Source of the DNA: Chitinophagaceae bacterium UBA5175
Lineage (GTDB): Bacteria; Bacteroidota; Bacteroidia; Chitinophagales; Chitinophagaceae
Length of the DNA stretch: 13,359 nt
Direction: 5' to 3'
NCBI GenBank assembly: GCA_002413325.1
Contig: DHWT01000002.1
Coordinates: 1,359 to 14,717, forward strand
The notes beneath the pieces are model-generated. The model made no database searches. It was not told where the DNA came from and saw only the letters and a list, made by a program, of their open reading frames with translations. A program made the position numbers and the translations under genes. Each line of letters begins with the position of its first letter. The first letter of the stretch is position 1. This document shows, one piece after another, positions 8,079 through 13,359 of the stretch.

Positions 8079-8789
8079 TCATTGTGGCCTTAGCCCGTTT
8101 AATGCTTCTTTATATTTCCTGCCAACGGGTAATAAAATGTTATTTACCAGCACTTCACCATGACTTATTTTATCAATAAAATGTTTTTGCACAGCATAAC
8201 TGCGGTGTATACGTACAAAGCTTTGGAAGGATTTTTCTTTTATCAGGTTGCCCAATGTAGATAGTACAGCATATTTTCTGCCTTTTGTCACAATGCTGGT
8301 ATAATTATTCAATGCTTCCAGGTAGATAATTTCATGCAGTTGCAATTTTACCTGGTTCACCCCGTCTTTTATAAACAGGGTTTCCGAACCCAGCGTATGG
8401 TTAAGTAACTCAGCTTTCTGACGTATAGTCATGTATTCCCGGAGTCTTTCCATGGCTTTGTAAAAACGGTCATGTGAAAAAGGTTTTACCAGGAAGTCCA
8501 ATGCGGCCATTTCGAAACCCTCCACGGCATATTCCGGATAAGAGGTAATAAAAATGCATGCTGGTATGTACGGCAGTTGTTCGCGCAGCGTCAGTCCATT
8601 CGTTCCGGGCATATCAATATCCAGGAACAACACATCCGGTGCTGATTTTTGTGCCGCGGTTAATGCCTCCATTGGAGTTTCAAAAGAACCGGTTACTTCT
8701 AAATAGGGAAATTCATTCAGGAAAGATAAAATAGTGAGCCTGTCAACCTCATCATCATCCACGACCATGCAGGTAATCGTTTTTCTCAT
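8079..8789 (-). CDS. LytTR-family response regulator
   Basis: This protein has a receiver domain and a C-terminal LytTR DNA-binding domain. In numbering from the upstream ATG at 8822, the acidic pocket is VVDDDE, the phosphoacceptor is D68 (LFLDIDMPG), the conserved Thr/Ser is at 93-94 (FITSYPEYA) and the Lys is K113 (LVKPFS). The LytTR domain covers about 148-245, with LFIKDGVNQVKL, IIYLEALNNYT, FVRIHRSYAV and LPVGRKYKEAL. I prefer the ATG at 8789 (MRKTITCMVVDDDE), because receiver domains normally begin only a few residues before the first strand. In addition, a candidate Bacteroidota -7 box (8824-8831) abuts the upstream ATG at 8822, which would leave that codon at or before the transcript start. 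The 8822 start cannot be excluded. The gene is first in the operon with the TPR-kinase and is transcribed away from the secreted-protein cluster starting at 8967, which it may control. Confidence 0.93.
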   Translation of the reverse strand: MRKTITCMVVDDDEVDRLTILSFLNEFPYLEVTGSFETPMEALTAAQKSAPDVLFLDIDMPGTNGLTLREQLPYIPACIFITSYPEYAVEGFEMAALDFLVKPFSHDRFYKAMERLREYMTIRQKAELLNHTLGSETLFIKDGVNQVKLQLHEIIYLEALNNYTSIVTKGRKYAVLSTLGNLIKEKSFQSFVRIHRSYAVQKHFIDKISHGEVLVNNILLPVGRKYKEALNGLRPQ

Positions 8790-8823
8790 CCGGTGTAGAA
8801 TGGAGGGGTTAAAAATGCTCATT

Positions 8824-8831
8824 CAAATATA
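8824..8831 (-). promoter_or_regulatory. Candidate Bacteroidota -7 promoter box for the regulator/kinase operon
   Basis: On the minus strand this reads TATATTTG, an exact match to the Bacteroidota sigma-A -7 consensus TAnnTTTG. It lies just upstream of the regulator reading frame. A -33 TTG exists upstream but at about 28 nt, longer than the usual 19-21 nt spacing, so the match is only partial. If real, transcription would begin close to the ATG at 8822, which supports use of the downstream ATG at 8789. Confidence 0.35.
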
Positions 8832-8966
8832 ATTAAAAACCTGAATTTATGCTGTTCACCAATTTTTATTGTCGTTCGCCATTTTGATCTTTTTACACTT
8901 TTCGGTCAGTCTAGATTTGTTTCCGGTTCAGGATATTTTCCATTCCCATTTTTAAATTACTTTGTC

Positions 8967-10088
8967 ATGAAACGGTATCTTCGGCAACTCCTTTTCATCT
9001 TTTGTTTTTTACCACTACTGGCATTTTCCCAGGCAAATGGCAGTCCCGATGTATTTCAAAAGGCGGACAATGCGGTCAATAAGGTGAATACCATCATTGC
9101 CGTTTTCCAGCCCTACCTGCTTAAAGCCAGGCAATTGTATTATGACGGTAAGCAACTGGCCGGCGATGCAAAGAATTCTGCCAACAGTGTGTTTGGTAAA
9201 AATGGCAATAACGGCGGAAACGGCGGGTATGCATCCGGCAGCTACAATAATCAACCTGGATATACAGACGGTTCCAACAACAATAATCAGTCCGGGTACA
9301 ACAATAACGGCTATAATAATTCAGGGGGCAACTCCGCGCAATCCGGATATAATTCAGGCAACACCGGTGGATACAATTCAAACAGTAATCAGGGTGGTTT
9401 CAATAATAACAATGGTTATTCCAACGGACAAACAAACGGATCCGGGTACGGCACGGCTTCCGGTATCCAGGATTATCTGCCCAGTCAGAGCCTGCCTGTA
9501 AATAATCCTTCTTCCATAAACAGTGACGGAACGGGAAACTGGGGTAACCAGAATAATGGGCTATACGGTAATTGCCTGGATGCATTAACAGGCACTGTTA
9601 TGGGGATGGGTGAGGCAGCTGATAAGCCTGGCTCTGTAGACCTTATGTTTTTCGCGCCGTCTGACGGACAAAACACCTATACCATCATGACTCCGGGATT
9701 TGCGCGCAATAACTCTACCGCTACATATATGACAGAGCATACCAGCGATCAGGTGATGCAATGGAGTGATGTGAATGAAACGGAAGTGGCGCTCACCCGG
9801 CTGACCCTGGGTCAGTTTGACCAGATCCAGAATAATAATCAGATTCTAAACGCCGTGCGCATGGCCCAGAACTATGCCGGATATTATTCTGCGGTCGGAC
9901 AAAAATTAGACGGGATGGTATTCGCTGTTAAGGCAGAGTTGGAAAGCAGACAGGTATACGCACTCATCGCTGTATCCAGACAGGTAGGCACCAGTGGAAG
10001 CAACGGGTATCTGAAAATAAGAATCAAAGCCCAGGGGGTTGATGCCAATGCGAATGGCGCACCGAATGCAAATTTTTACCAGAGATAA
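8967..10088 (+). CDS. Secreted protein of unknown function with Gly/Asn/Ser/Tyr-rich linker and conserved-looking C-terminal domain
   Basis: I do not recognise a named family for this 373-residue protein. A signal peptide is clear (MKRYLRQLLFIFCFLPLLAFSQ, cleavage near residue 22). Residues about 27-75 look helical and amphipathic. Residues about 77-198 are a low-complexity Gly/Asn/Ser/Gln/Tyr linker with recurrent SGYNN- and GGYNS-like units. Residues about 199-373 are compact and of normal composition, with tracts such as SVDLMFFAPSDGQNTYTIMT, QWSDVNETEVALTRLTLGQF, QKLDGMVFAVKAELESRQVY and GTSGSNGYLKIRIKAQG. This looks like a folded mixed alpha/beta domain on a flexible tether. It ends 29 nt before the cytolysin-like gene with no terminator between, so the two are probably co-transcribed. 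It could be a surface or secreted partner, a scaffold, or an inhibitor of the cytolysin-like protein; that is inference from position. It contains one Cys in the mature part (C203) and no lipobox. Confidence 0.85.
   Translation: MKRYLRQLLFIFCFLPLLAFSQANGSPDVFQKADNAVNKVNTIIAVFQPYLLKARQLYYDGKQLAGDAKNSANSVFGKNGNNGGNGGYASGSYNNQPGYTDGSNNNNQSGYNNNGYNNSGGNSAQSGYNSGNTGGYNSNSNQGGFNNNNGYSNGQTNGSGYGTASGIQDYLPSQSLPVNNPSSINSDGTGNWGNQNNGLYGNCLDALTGTVMGMGEAADKPGSVDLMFFAPSDGQNTYTIMTPGFARNNSTATYMTEHTSDQVMQWSDVNETEVALTRLTLGQFDQIQNNNQILNAVRMAQNYAGYYSAVGQKLDGMVFAVKAELESRQVYALIAVSRQVGTSGSNGYLKIRIKAQGVDANANGAPNANFYQR
9195..9560 (+). repeat. Degenerate Asn/Gly/Tyr-coding low-complexity tract
   Basis: This stretch of about 120 codons is dominated by AAT/AAC, GGN, TAT/TAC and AGT/TCC. 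Imperfect short units encode SGYN, GGYN and NNNG. The codons vary (AAT versus AAC, GGA, GGC, GGT and GGG), so this is not a recent exact tandem expansion. It appears to be maintained at the protein level as a flexible linker between the N-terminal helical part and the C-terminal domain. Confidence 0.75.
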
Positions 10089-10117
10089 TTTTATCATCAA
10101 CGCTAAAACTGTTCACA

Positions 10118-11911
10118 ATGAAAAAGCGAGTTAATTTATCCATCCTGTTTTGTATGTCCGCCATATTCCTGTTTGCACAAGCCAGGACAACCACAGGTCA
10201 TAAATATATGAATGAAACAGGTACCCACCTGAACAATCCTGCGTATATGCATACAATGGCCCGGGGTGTTCCCATTCCGAAACCCATTAATTTCATGCAA
10301 TACCGGCGAAACCTGAACGCCATCTCCTCATCCACAGCCCAATCAAAGAATAACATGGATTACCGGGTTTCCAATATCTCGGGTTCTTCACCACGTAATA
10401 GTATTACCAATTCAAGATTCAACAGCGCCATGCAATTAAAAGAAATGGGATACACGATTACAAAAACCTTTAATGACGGCCATAGAGCAGCCTTTACACT
10501 GACCCGTGCCTCAGACGGCTGGGAAAATAAACCCGTTTTTAACAAAGTGGTAAAAACCACCAAACCGGACAACTCACCACCCGGATTTAACTGCGTCACT
10601 TCCACCCAGACATTTAATGCCCAGAGCACCAGTTTCATGAATGCCAACCCCAATGAAAAGGGTTCCCACCTGGTAGCCGGCTGCATTTATACTTTTGATG
10701 ATTATTCTTCCGGAAGCTTCCGGGAGTTTACCGACGCCAGAAACCCGGTGACTGTGTATACGACCACTACTGTGGGAACCAACAGTGCCAATATTCAAAA
10801 TCCGAATGGACAGACGCTCAGCCAGGGAATTTCAAATATCGTGAGCCAGTTTGCTCCCGGGCAGGCCGGCGTGGATTATGTGGAGCAATACTTTTCTTCC
10901 GATAATCAGTCGGATTACCAGATTCAGATATCTGCAGGAGGTTCTTATGGCGCTTTTTCCGGAAACGCATCTTTCACGCATAATCAATCCGAGCAGCATA
11001 TCTATGTAACCATAGATGTCATTAAGCCCATGTTCACCATCAGTGTGCAACACCCACAAAATGGATATTTCCAGGATGGCAGGACACCTACAGCGAATTC
11101 ACCGCTGGTGGTTGTGCAGGATGTTACCTACGGGGCCCGTATCCTGGCAAACCTGGATATCCAGATCTCTGCGCAGACAAATTTGGGCAGCCTGGGTTTG
11201 CAGTATAACAGCGGCGTGGCAAGCGCAAGACTGGATTTTAATGCGATCGCAAACGACAAAACCATTAAATACAAAATCAACTCTTATTTTGTAGGAGTAC
11301 CTGTAACGACGCCCATCACCACAGTTCAGGATTTTGATAAACAGATCAGCAACATTTTTGCCCAGTCCAATTTCCGTACTGCCGTTCCCATCCAATATGG
11401 TTTAACCGATCTGGATGGAAATTCCCTGGGCATCGAAAGCGCCACGGACGTGTTCACTTCAACAAATTGTACACCGGCTGATGAAGTATTTACGCTGCAG
11501 TCTGTGATGGCTACCATTGCGACCGGAGAAGACGGGAAAAATGATAACTCGGAATTCTGGCTGGAGATTTATGCAGGTACGCCCGCGAACCACTCAAAGG
11601 TGGCCGTTTACTATGATAACAGGACGGAATTCAATAATAAATTCACGCCCACATTAAATGTTGGATTCCTGCCCAGCCCGCAACCCTATACGCTTGCCGA
11701 TTTCAGTAACGGGGGGGCTGTTTTGCTCAGGCTCACCGCGCATGGTCATAGTGGTGACGACTGGGATATCAGTGATTTGAAACTCACATTTAATTTCATG
11801 AGCCAGAAAGGCACACCGCTTGTGAAAAGCTTTGCCCCAACCCAGTTCAGGTTTTCCGACAAATCAAACCCGGTTTTCTATTTTGACGGAAATTTTGCGT
11901 TGATTCAATAA
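10118..11911 (+). CDS. Cholesterol-dependent-cytolysin-like (CDC-like, thiol-activated cytolysin superfamily) secreted pore-forming protein
   Basis: This 597-residue protein has a signal peptide (MKKRVNLSILFCMSAIFLFAQA). Residues about 55-450 align, from memory, with domains 1-3 of cytolysins such as perfringolysin O. QLKEMGYTITKTF resembles the AALQLANKGF region. SGNASFTHNQSEQHIYVTID, then MFTISVQHP, follow the order of VDFNAV..VMILAYKQIFYTVS. SPLVVVQDVTYGARILANLD matches the diagnostic PLMVSNVAYGRTIYVKLE. ARLDFNAIANDKTIKYKINS and VQDFDKQISNIFAQ match the AAFKALI..FTAVV and KDFDEIRKVIKDNA segments, and AVPIQYGLTDLDGNSLG matches AYPISYTSVFLKDNSVA. Sequence order is conserved throughout. The undecapeptide ECTGLAWEWWR and the cholesterol-binding domain 4 are absent. 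Residues about 455-597 instead form a beta-rich module (ATIATGEDGKNDNSEFWLEI ... HSGDDWDISDLKLTF). Mature cysteines are C159, C189 and C451. CDC-like proteins are known in Bacteroidota, where some act as two-component pore formers against other bacteria. The target and activity here are unknown. A terminator follows the gene. Confidence 0.8.
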   Translation: MKKRVNLSILFCMSAIFLFAQARTTTGHKYMNETGTHLNNPAYMHTMARGVPIPKPINFMQYRRNLNAISSSTAQSKNNMDYRVSNISGSSPRNSITNSRFNSAMQLKEMGYTITKTFNDGHRAAFTLTRASDGWENKPVFNKVVKTTKPDNSPPGFNCVTSTQTFNAQSTSFMNANPNEKGSHLVAGCIYTFDDYSSGSFREFTDARNPVTVYTTTTVGTNSANIQNPNGQTLSQGISNIVSQFAPGQAGVDYVEQYFSSDNQSDYQIQISAGGSYGAFSGNASFTHNQSEQHIYVTIDVIKPMFTISVQHPQNGYFQDGRTPTANSPLVVVQDVTYGARILANLDIQISAQTNLGSLGLQYNSGVASARLDFNAIANDKTIKYKINSYFVGVPVTTPITTVQDFDKQISNIFAQSNFRTAVPIQYGLTDLDGNSLGIESATDVFTSTNCTPADEVFTLQSVMATIATGEDGKNDNSEFWLEIYAGTPANHSKVAVYYDNRTEFNNKFTPTLNVGFLPSPQPYTLADFSNGGAVLLRLTAHGHSGDDWDISDLKLTFNFMSQKGTPLVKSFAPTQFRFSDKSNPVFYFDGNFALIQ

Positions 11912-11922
11912 TCCATTCCCTG

Positions 11923-11954
11923 CGGGCCGGTCCCAGTACGGCCCGTTTTATTTT
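11923..11954 (+). terminator. Rho-independent terminator after the cytolysin-like gene
   Basis: A perfect 7-bp stem CGGGCCG / CGGCCCG (11923-11929 and 11939-11945) with a 9-nt loop is followed by TTTTATTTT. It begins 11 nt after the stop codon. It should end the transcript of the two-gene unit 8967-11911 and implies that the downstream hydrolase has its own promoter or relies on read-through. Confidence 0.88.
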
Positions 11955-11972
11955 AAATCATCAATTTATTTT

Positions 11973-12647
11973 ATGAAACGATATTTCCTGATCTCCCTGT
12001 TTTTCATAGGCATGACAGGTTCTGTTCAGGCTAGTACGATTCCACCGGGTCGGATCAATAATCATAATGGAAAAGAAATTCCGCTGGAAGAAGGAGGCCG
12101 ACGTTTGCGGGACTTTTATCTTTCTCTCGATGTGGAGAATCTCTGGATTGCCGGCCAGCATATCAACTGGGAGACGGGCATGGCAGACAGACCCGATGTC
12201 ACCAGCGGCAATCATACCCATTGCAGTGCGTTTGTTGCCGCCGCCTGTAAAAAACTGAATATATATATTCTCAGGCCCCCGGAACATAAACAGGTTCTGC
12301 TGGCTAATGCCCAGTTTGAATGGTTGAAAGGAAGCGATGCCTTATCGGAAGGCTGGAGACTGGTAACCGGTGCAGATCCCTATGAAGCAGCCCAGAGGCT
12401 GGCTAACAAAGGCATGGTTGTCGTTGCCATTTGCCAGAATCCCGATCCCGCAAAACCGGGACATGCCGCCCTGGTGATGCCCGCTGCTCTGACGACCGAA
12501 AAAATGGAAGAGTCGGGTCCGGTATGTATCATGGCAGGTACGCATAATTTTAATAAAATATCCTTAAGAAACGGATTCAGGTCCCATTTAACGGGCTGGC
12601 CTGAACGCAGCATATTGTTTTACTACAATATCCATCTGCCCGGTTAA
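11973..12647 (+). CDS. Secreted papain-fold (NlpC/P60- or CHAP-like) cysteine hydrolase, putative
   Basis: This 224-residue protein has a signal peptide (MKRYFLISLFFIGMTGSVQA, cleavage near residue 20). The catalytic arrangement is that of a papain-fold amidase: a Cys at the start of a helix (HTHCSAFVAAACKKL, C84), then a His opening a beta strand (KPGHAALVMP, H164), then a possible polar third residue (AGTHNF, H191/N192). The order Cys then GH-A-x-V fits NlpC/P60 and CHAP peptidases, which usually cut peptidoglycan stem peptides or cross-links. The motifs are not strong enough to name a subfamily. Other visible conserved-looking parts are ILRPPEH and LANAQFEWL. The gene begins after the terminator of the cytolysin-like gene, so it is probably a separate transcript. 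It could remodel the producer's own wall or attack that of another cell; which of these is unknown. Confidence 0.72.
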   Translation: MKRYFLISLFFIGMTGSVQASTIPPGRINNHNGKEIPLEEGGRRLRDFYLSLDVENLWIAGQHINWETGMADRPDVTSGNHTHCSAFVAAACKKLNIYILRPPEHKQVLLANAQFEWLKGSDALSEGWRLVTGADPYEAAQRLANKGMVVVAICQNPDPAKPGHAALVMPAALTTEKMEESGPVCIMAGTHNFNKISLRNGFRSHLTGWPERSILFYYNIHLPG

Positions 12648-12698
12648 AATGATTCTTTCAGCAATCAAATTATATTTTAAACAATTAATTGAATCAGC

Positions 12699-13145
12699 AT
12701 GAATAGGCATTTCATATACCCTGTTTTTTTACTCCTGGTTTCTTCTTTTTGTACATCTGCACAAACTGTGGTAGGTGTCTGGAAAAGTAAAGGAAACCTG
12801 CTGATCATGGATGACGGCACGAAGAAAGATATGCAAAAGACCCTGCTGAAACTAATGCCCTGCCAGGCAGACATCAAATATGTTTTTACAGCAACGGGAG
12901 AAATGTATTCCCAGGCCCCGAAGAACTGTGGTCCCGGTGGTGATTTGACCCGGGCGACCTACAAGATATCAGGCAATGCCCTTACGGTTATCCCTAAAGT
13001 GAGTCTGGGGACCAATTTTTTGACAACTTACACGGTAGCGTTTAAAGAGGACCAGCTGATTCTTTCTCATGAATATACGAAAGCAGAAAAATCGGCGCTG
13101 CATTCCAAGGCAAAGGAGATCATTATAACCTACCAGCGGATATGA
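12699..13145 (+). CDS. Small secreted lipocalin-like protein
   Basis: This 148-residue protein has a signal peptide (MNRHFIYPVFLLLVSSFCTSAQ, cleavage near 22). The mature part starts with TVVGVWKSKG, the G-x-W entry of lipocalin-like folds, and continues as alternating beta strands (NLLIMDDG, IKYVFTATGEMYS, TRATYKISGNALTVIP, LTTYTVAFKEDQLILSHEY, KEIIITYQRI). C54 and C77 are the only cysteines of the mature part and could form a disulfide. The size and pattern resemble the lipocalin-like proteins that are abundant and mostly uncharacterised in Bacteroidota. A ligand cannot be predicted. The gene lies 51 nt after the hydrolase gene on the same strand, so the two may be co-transcribed. Confidence 0.75.
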   Translation: MNRHFIYPVFLLLVSSFCTSAQTVVGVWKSKGNLLIMDDGTKKDMQKTLLKLMPCQADIKYVFTATGEMYSQAPKNCGPGGDLTRATYKISGNALTVIPKVSLGTNFLTTYTVAFKEDQLILSHEYTKAEKSALHSKAKEIIITYQRI

Positions 13146-13256
13146 ACGCACCAGGTGGCTTAGAGTTATTTGCGGCGGTTATACCCTCTTGTCGGAGCCA
13201 TTTAAAGCCAAATTACTGTGGTGAAAGGTGATCCGACCGCAGTATGTTCCACCTGA

Positions 13257-13300
13257 GATATCCTATCGATATCCTATCTATACCCTATCGATACCCCTTC
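13257..13300. repeat. Four tandem 11-bp units
   Basis: Units read GATATCCTATC (13257-13267), GATATCCTATC (13268-13278), TATACCCTATC (13279-13289) and GATACCCCTTC (13290-13300). The first two are identical and the others carry two or more changes. A period of 11 bp is close to one DNA helical turn, so same-face protein binding is possible; slippage-derived repeat noise is the alternative. Confidence 0.8.
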
Positions 13301-13321
13301 CATTATCAGTTTTGCTTATAT

Positions 13322-13336
13322 CAGTAAAATTTACTG
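13322..13336. promoter_or_regulatory. Short palindrome, possible operator
   Basis: CAGTAAA and TTTACTG are perfect inverted 7-bp arms around a single central A. The element lies in the non-coding flank just after the 11-bp repeats and could be a dimeric regulator site for a gene to the right of the window. No gene is visible there to test this. Confidence 0.35.
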
Positions 13337-13359
13337 GCTTTACCTACGTTTACCGAATT

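Larger units (their letters stand above)
13146..13359. other. Non-coding right flank
   Basis: No convincing gene was seen in these 214 bases. The stretch holds a possible stem (CTGTGGT at 13216-13222 with ACCGCAG at 13236-13242, one G-U pair), a GTCGGA / TCCGAC inverted pair (13191-13196 and 13232-13237) and a CAGGTGG / CCACCTG pair (13152-13158 and 13249-13255). The 11-bp repeats and a short palindrome follow. It may be the upstream control region of a gene beyond the window, or a small structured RNA; neither is established. Confidence 0.4.

Noticed and set aside
8957..8964. TTACTTTG just before the ATG at 8967, resembling a Bacteroidota -7 box
   Set aside because: It matches 7 of 8 positions but lies 2 nt from the start codon, so transcription would begin inside the coding region; no -33 TTG at the right spacing was seen.
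8823..8966. LytTR-type direct repeats in the divergent intergenic region
   Set aside because: GTT-centred matches were scattered, matched the consensus poorly and lacked the expected spacing.
9097..9501. 134-residue frame inside the linker-rich gene
   Set aside because: It is an overlapping frame created by the repetitive AAT/GGN codons; its Thr/Ile-rich translation has no domain, and the host frame has a signal peptide and a folded domain.
10118..10183. Lipoprotein signal for the cytolysin-like protein (Cys at residue 12)
   Set aside because: The Cys lies inside the hydrophobic core (ILFCMS), without a lipobox, and a normal signal peptidase I site follows near residue 22.
13146..13256. Structured small RNA or tRNA-like element
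   Set aside because: A few short inverted pairs can be drawn, but no coherent fold, TPsiC-type motif or terminator was found, so it is described only as non-coding flank.

Overview
The window looks like chromosome of a Bacteroidota bacterium, probably near Chitinophagaceae/Sphingobacteriia. The basis is the gene families and style: start sites without Shine-Dalgarno sequences, A/T-rich leaders, a signal-peptide TPR histidine kinase paired with a LytTR regulator, many small secreted proteins with Sec signals ending in FSQ, SAQ or FAQ, and a lipocalin-like protein. No rRNA, tRNA, CRISPR array, transposase or phage gene was seen. The left end cuts into a gene, and the last ~210 bases hold no gene.

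Left block (1-3497, + strand): the C-terminal part of a MacB/LolD-type ABC ATPase, its MacB/FtsX-type permease, an NAD-type short-chain dehydrogenase, and a ferritin-like/VIT1 fusion that probably moves iron or manganese. The ABC pair is clearly a transporter. The next two genes are close behind but functionally unrelated housekeeping or stress genes.

Middle block (3524-8822, - strand): a PAP2 phosphatase (apparent TTG start), a type B carboxylesterase, a periplasmic-TPR histidine kinase, and a LytTR response regulator. Regulator and kinase are 3 nt apart and form a two-component operon.

Right block (8967-13145, + strand, divergent from the regulator): four consecutive genes, each with a signal peptide. 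They are (i) a 373-aa protein with a long Gly/Asn/Ser/Tyr linker and a compact unrecognised C-terminal domain; (ii) a 597-aa protein that I read as a member of the cholesterol-dependent-cytolysin-like (CDC-like, thiol-activated cytolysin) pore-forming superfamily, whose cholesterol-binding domain is replaced by a different beta-rich C-terminal module; a strong intrinsic terminator follows it; (iii) a secreted papain-fold (NlpC/P60- or CHAP-like) Cys/His hydrolase; (iv) a small lipocalin-like protein. The first two look like one transcription unit.

The most interesting hypothesis is that 8967-11911 is an exported pore-forming module: a cytolysin homologue without the cholesterol-recognition undecapeptide, plus a linker-rich secreted partner. 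It may be controlled by the divergent LytTR system, and a secreted cell-wall-type hydrolase gene lies next to it. The family assignment rests on motif alignment from memory. The functional links between genes are inference.
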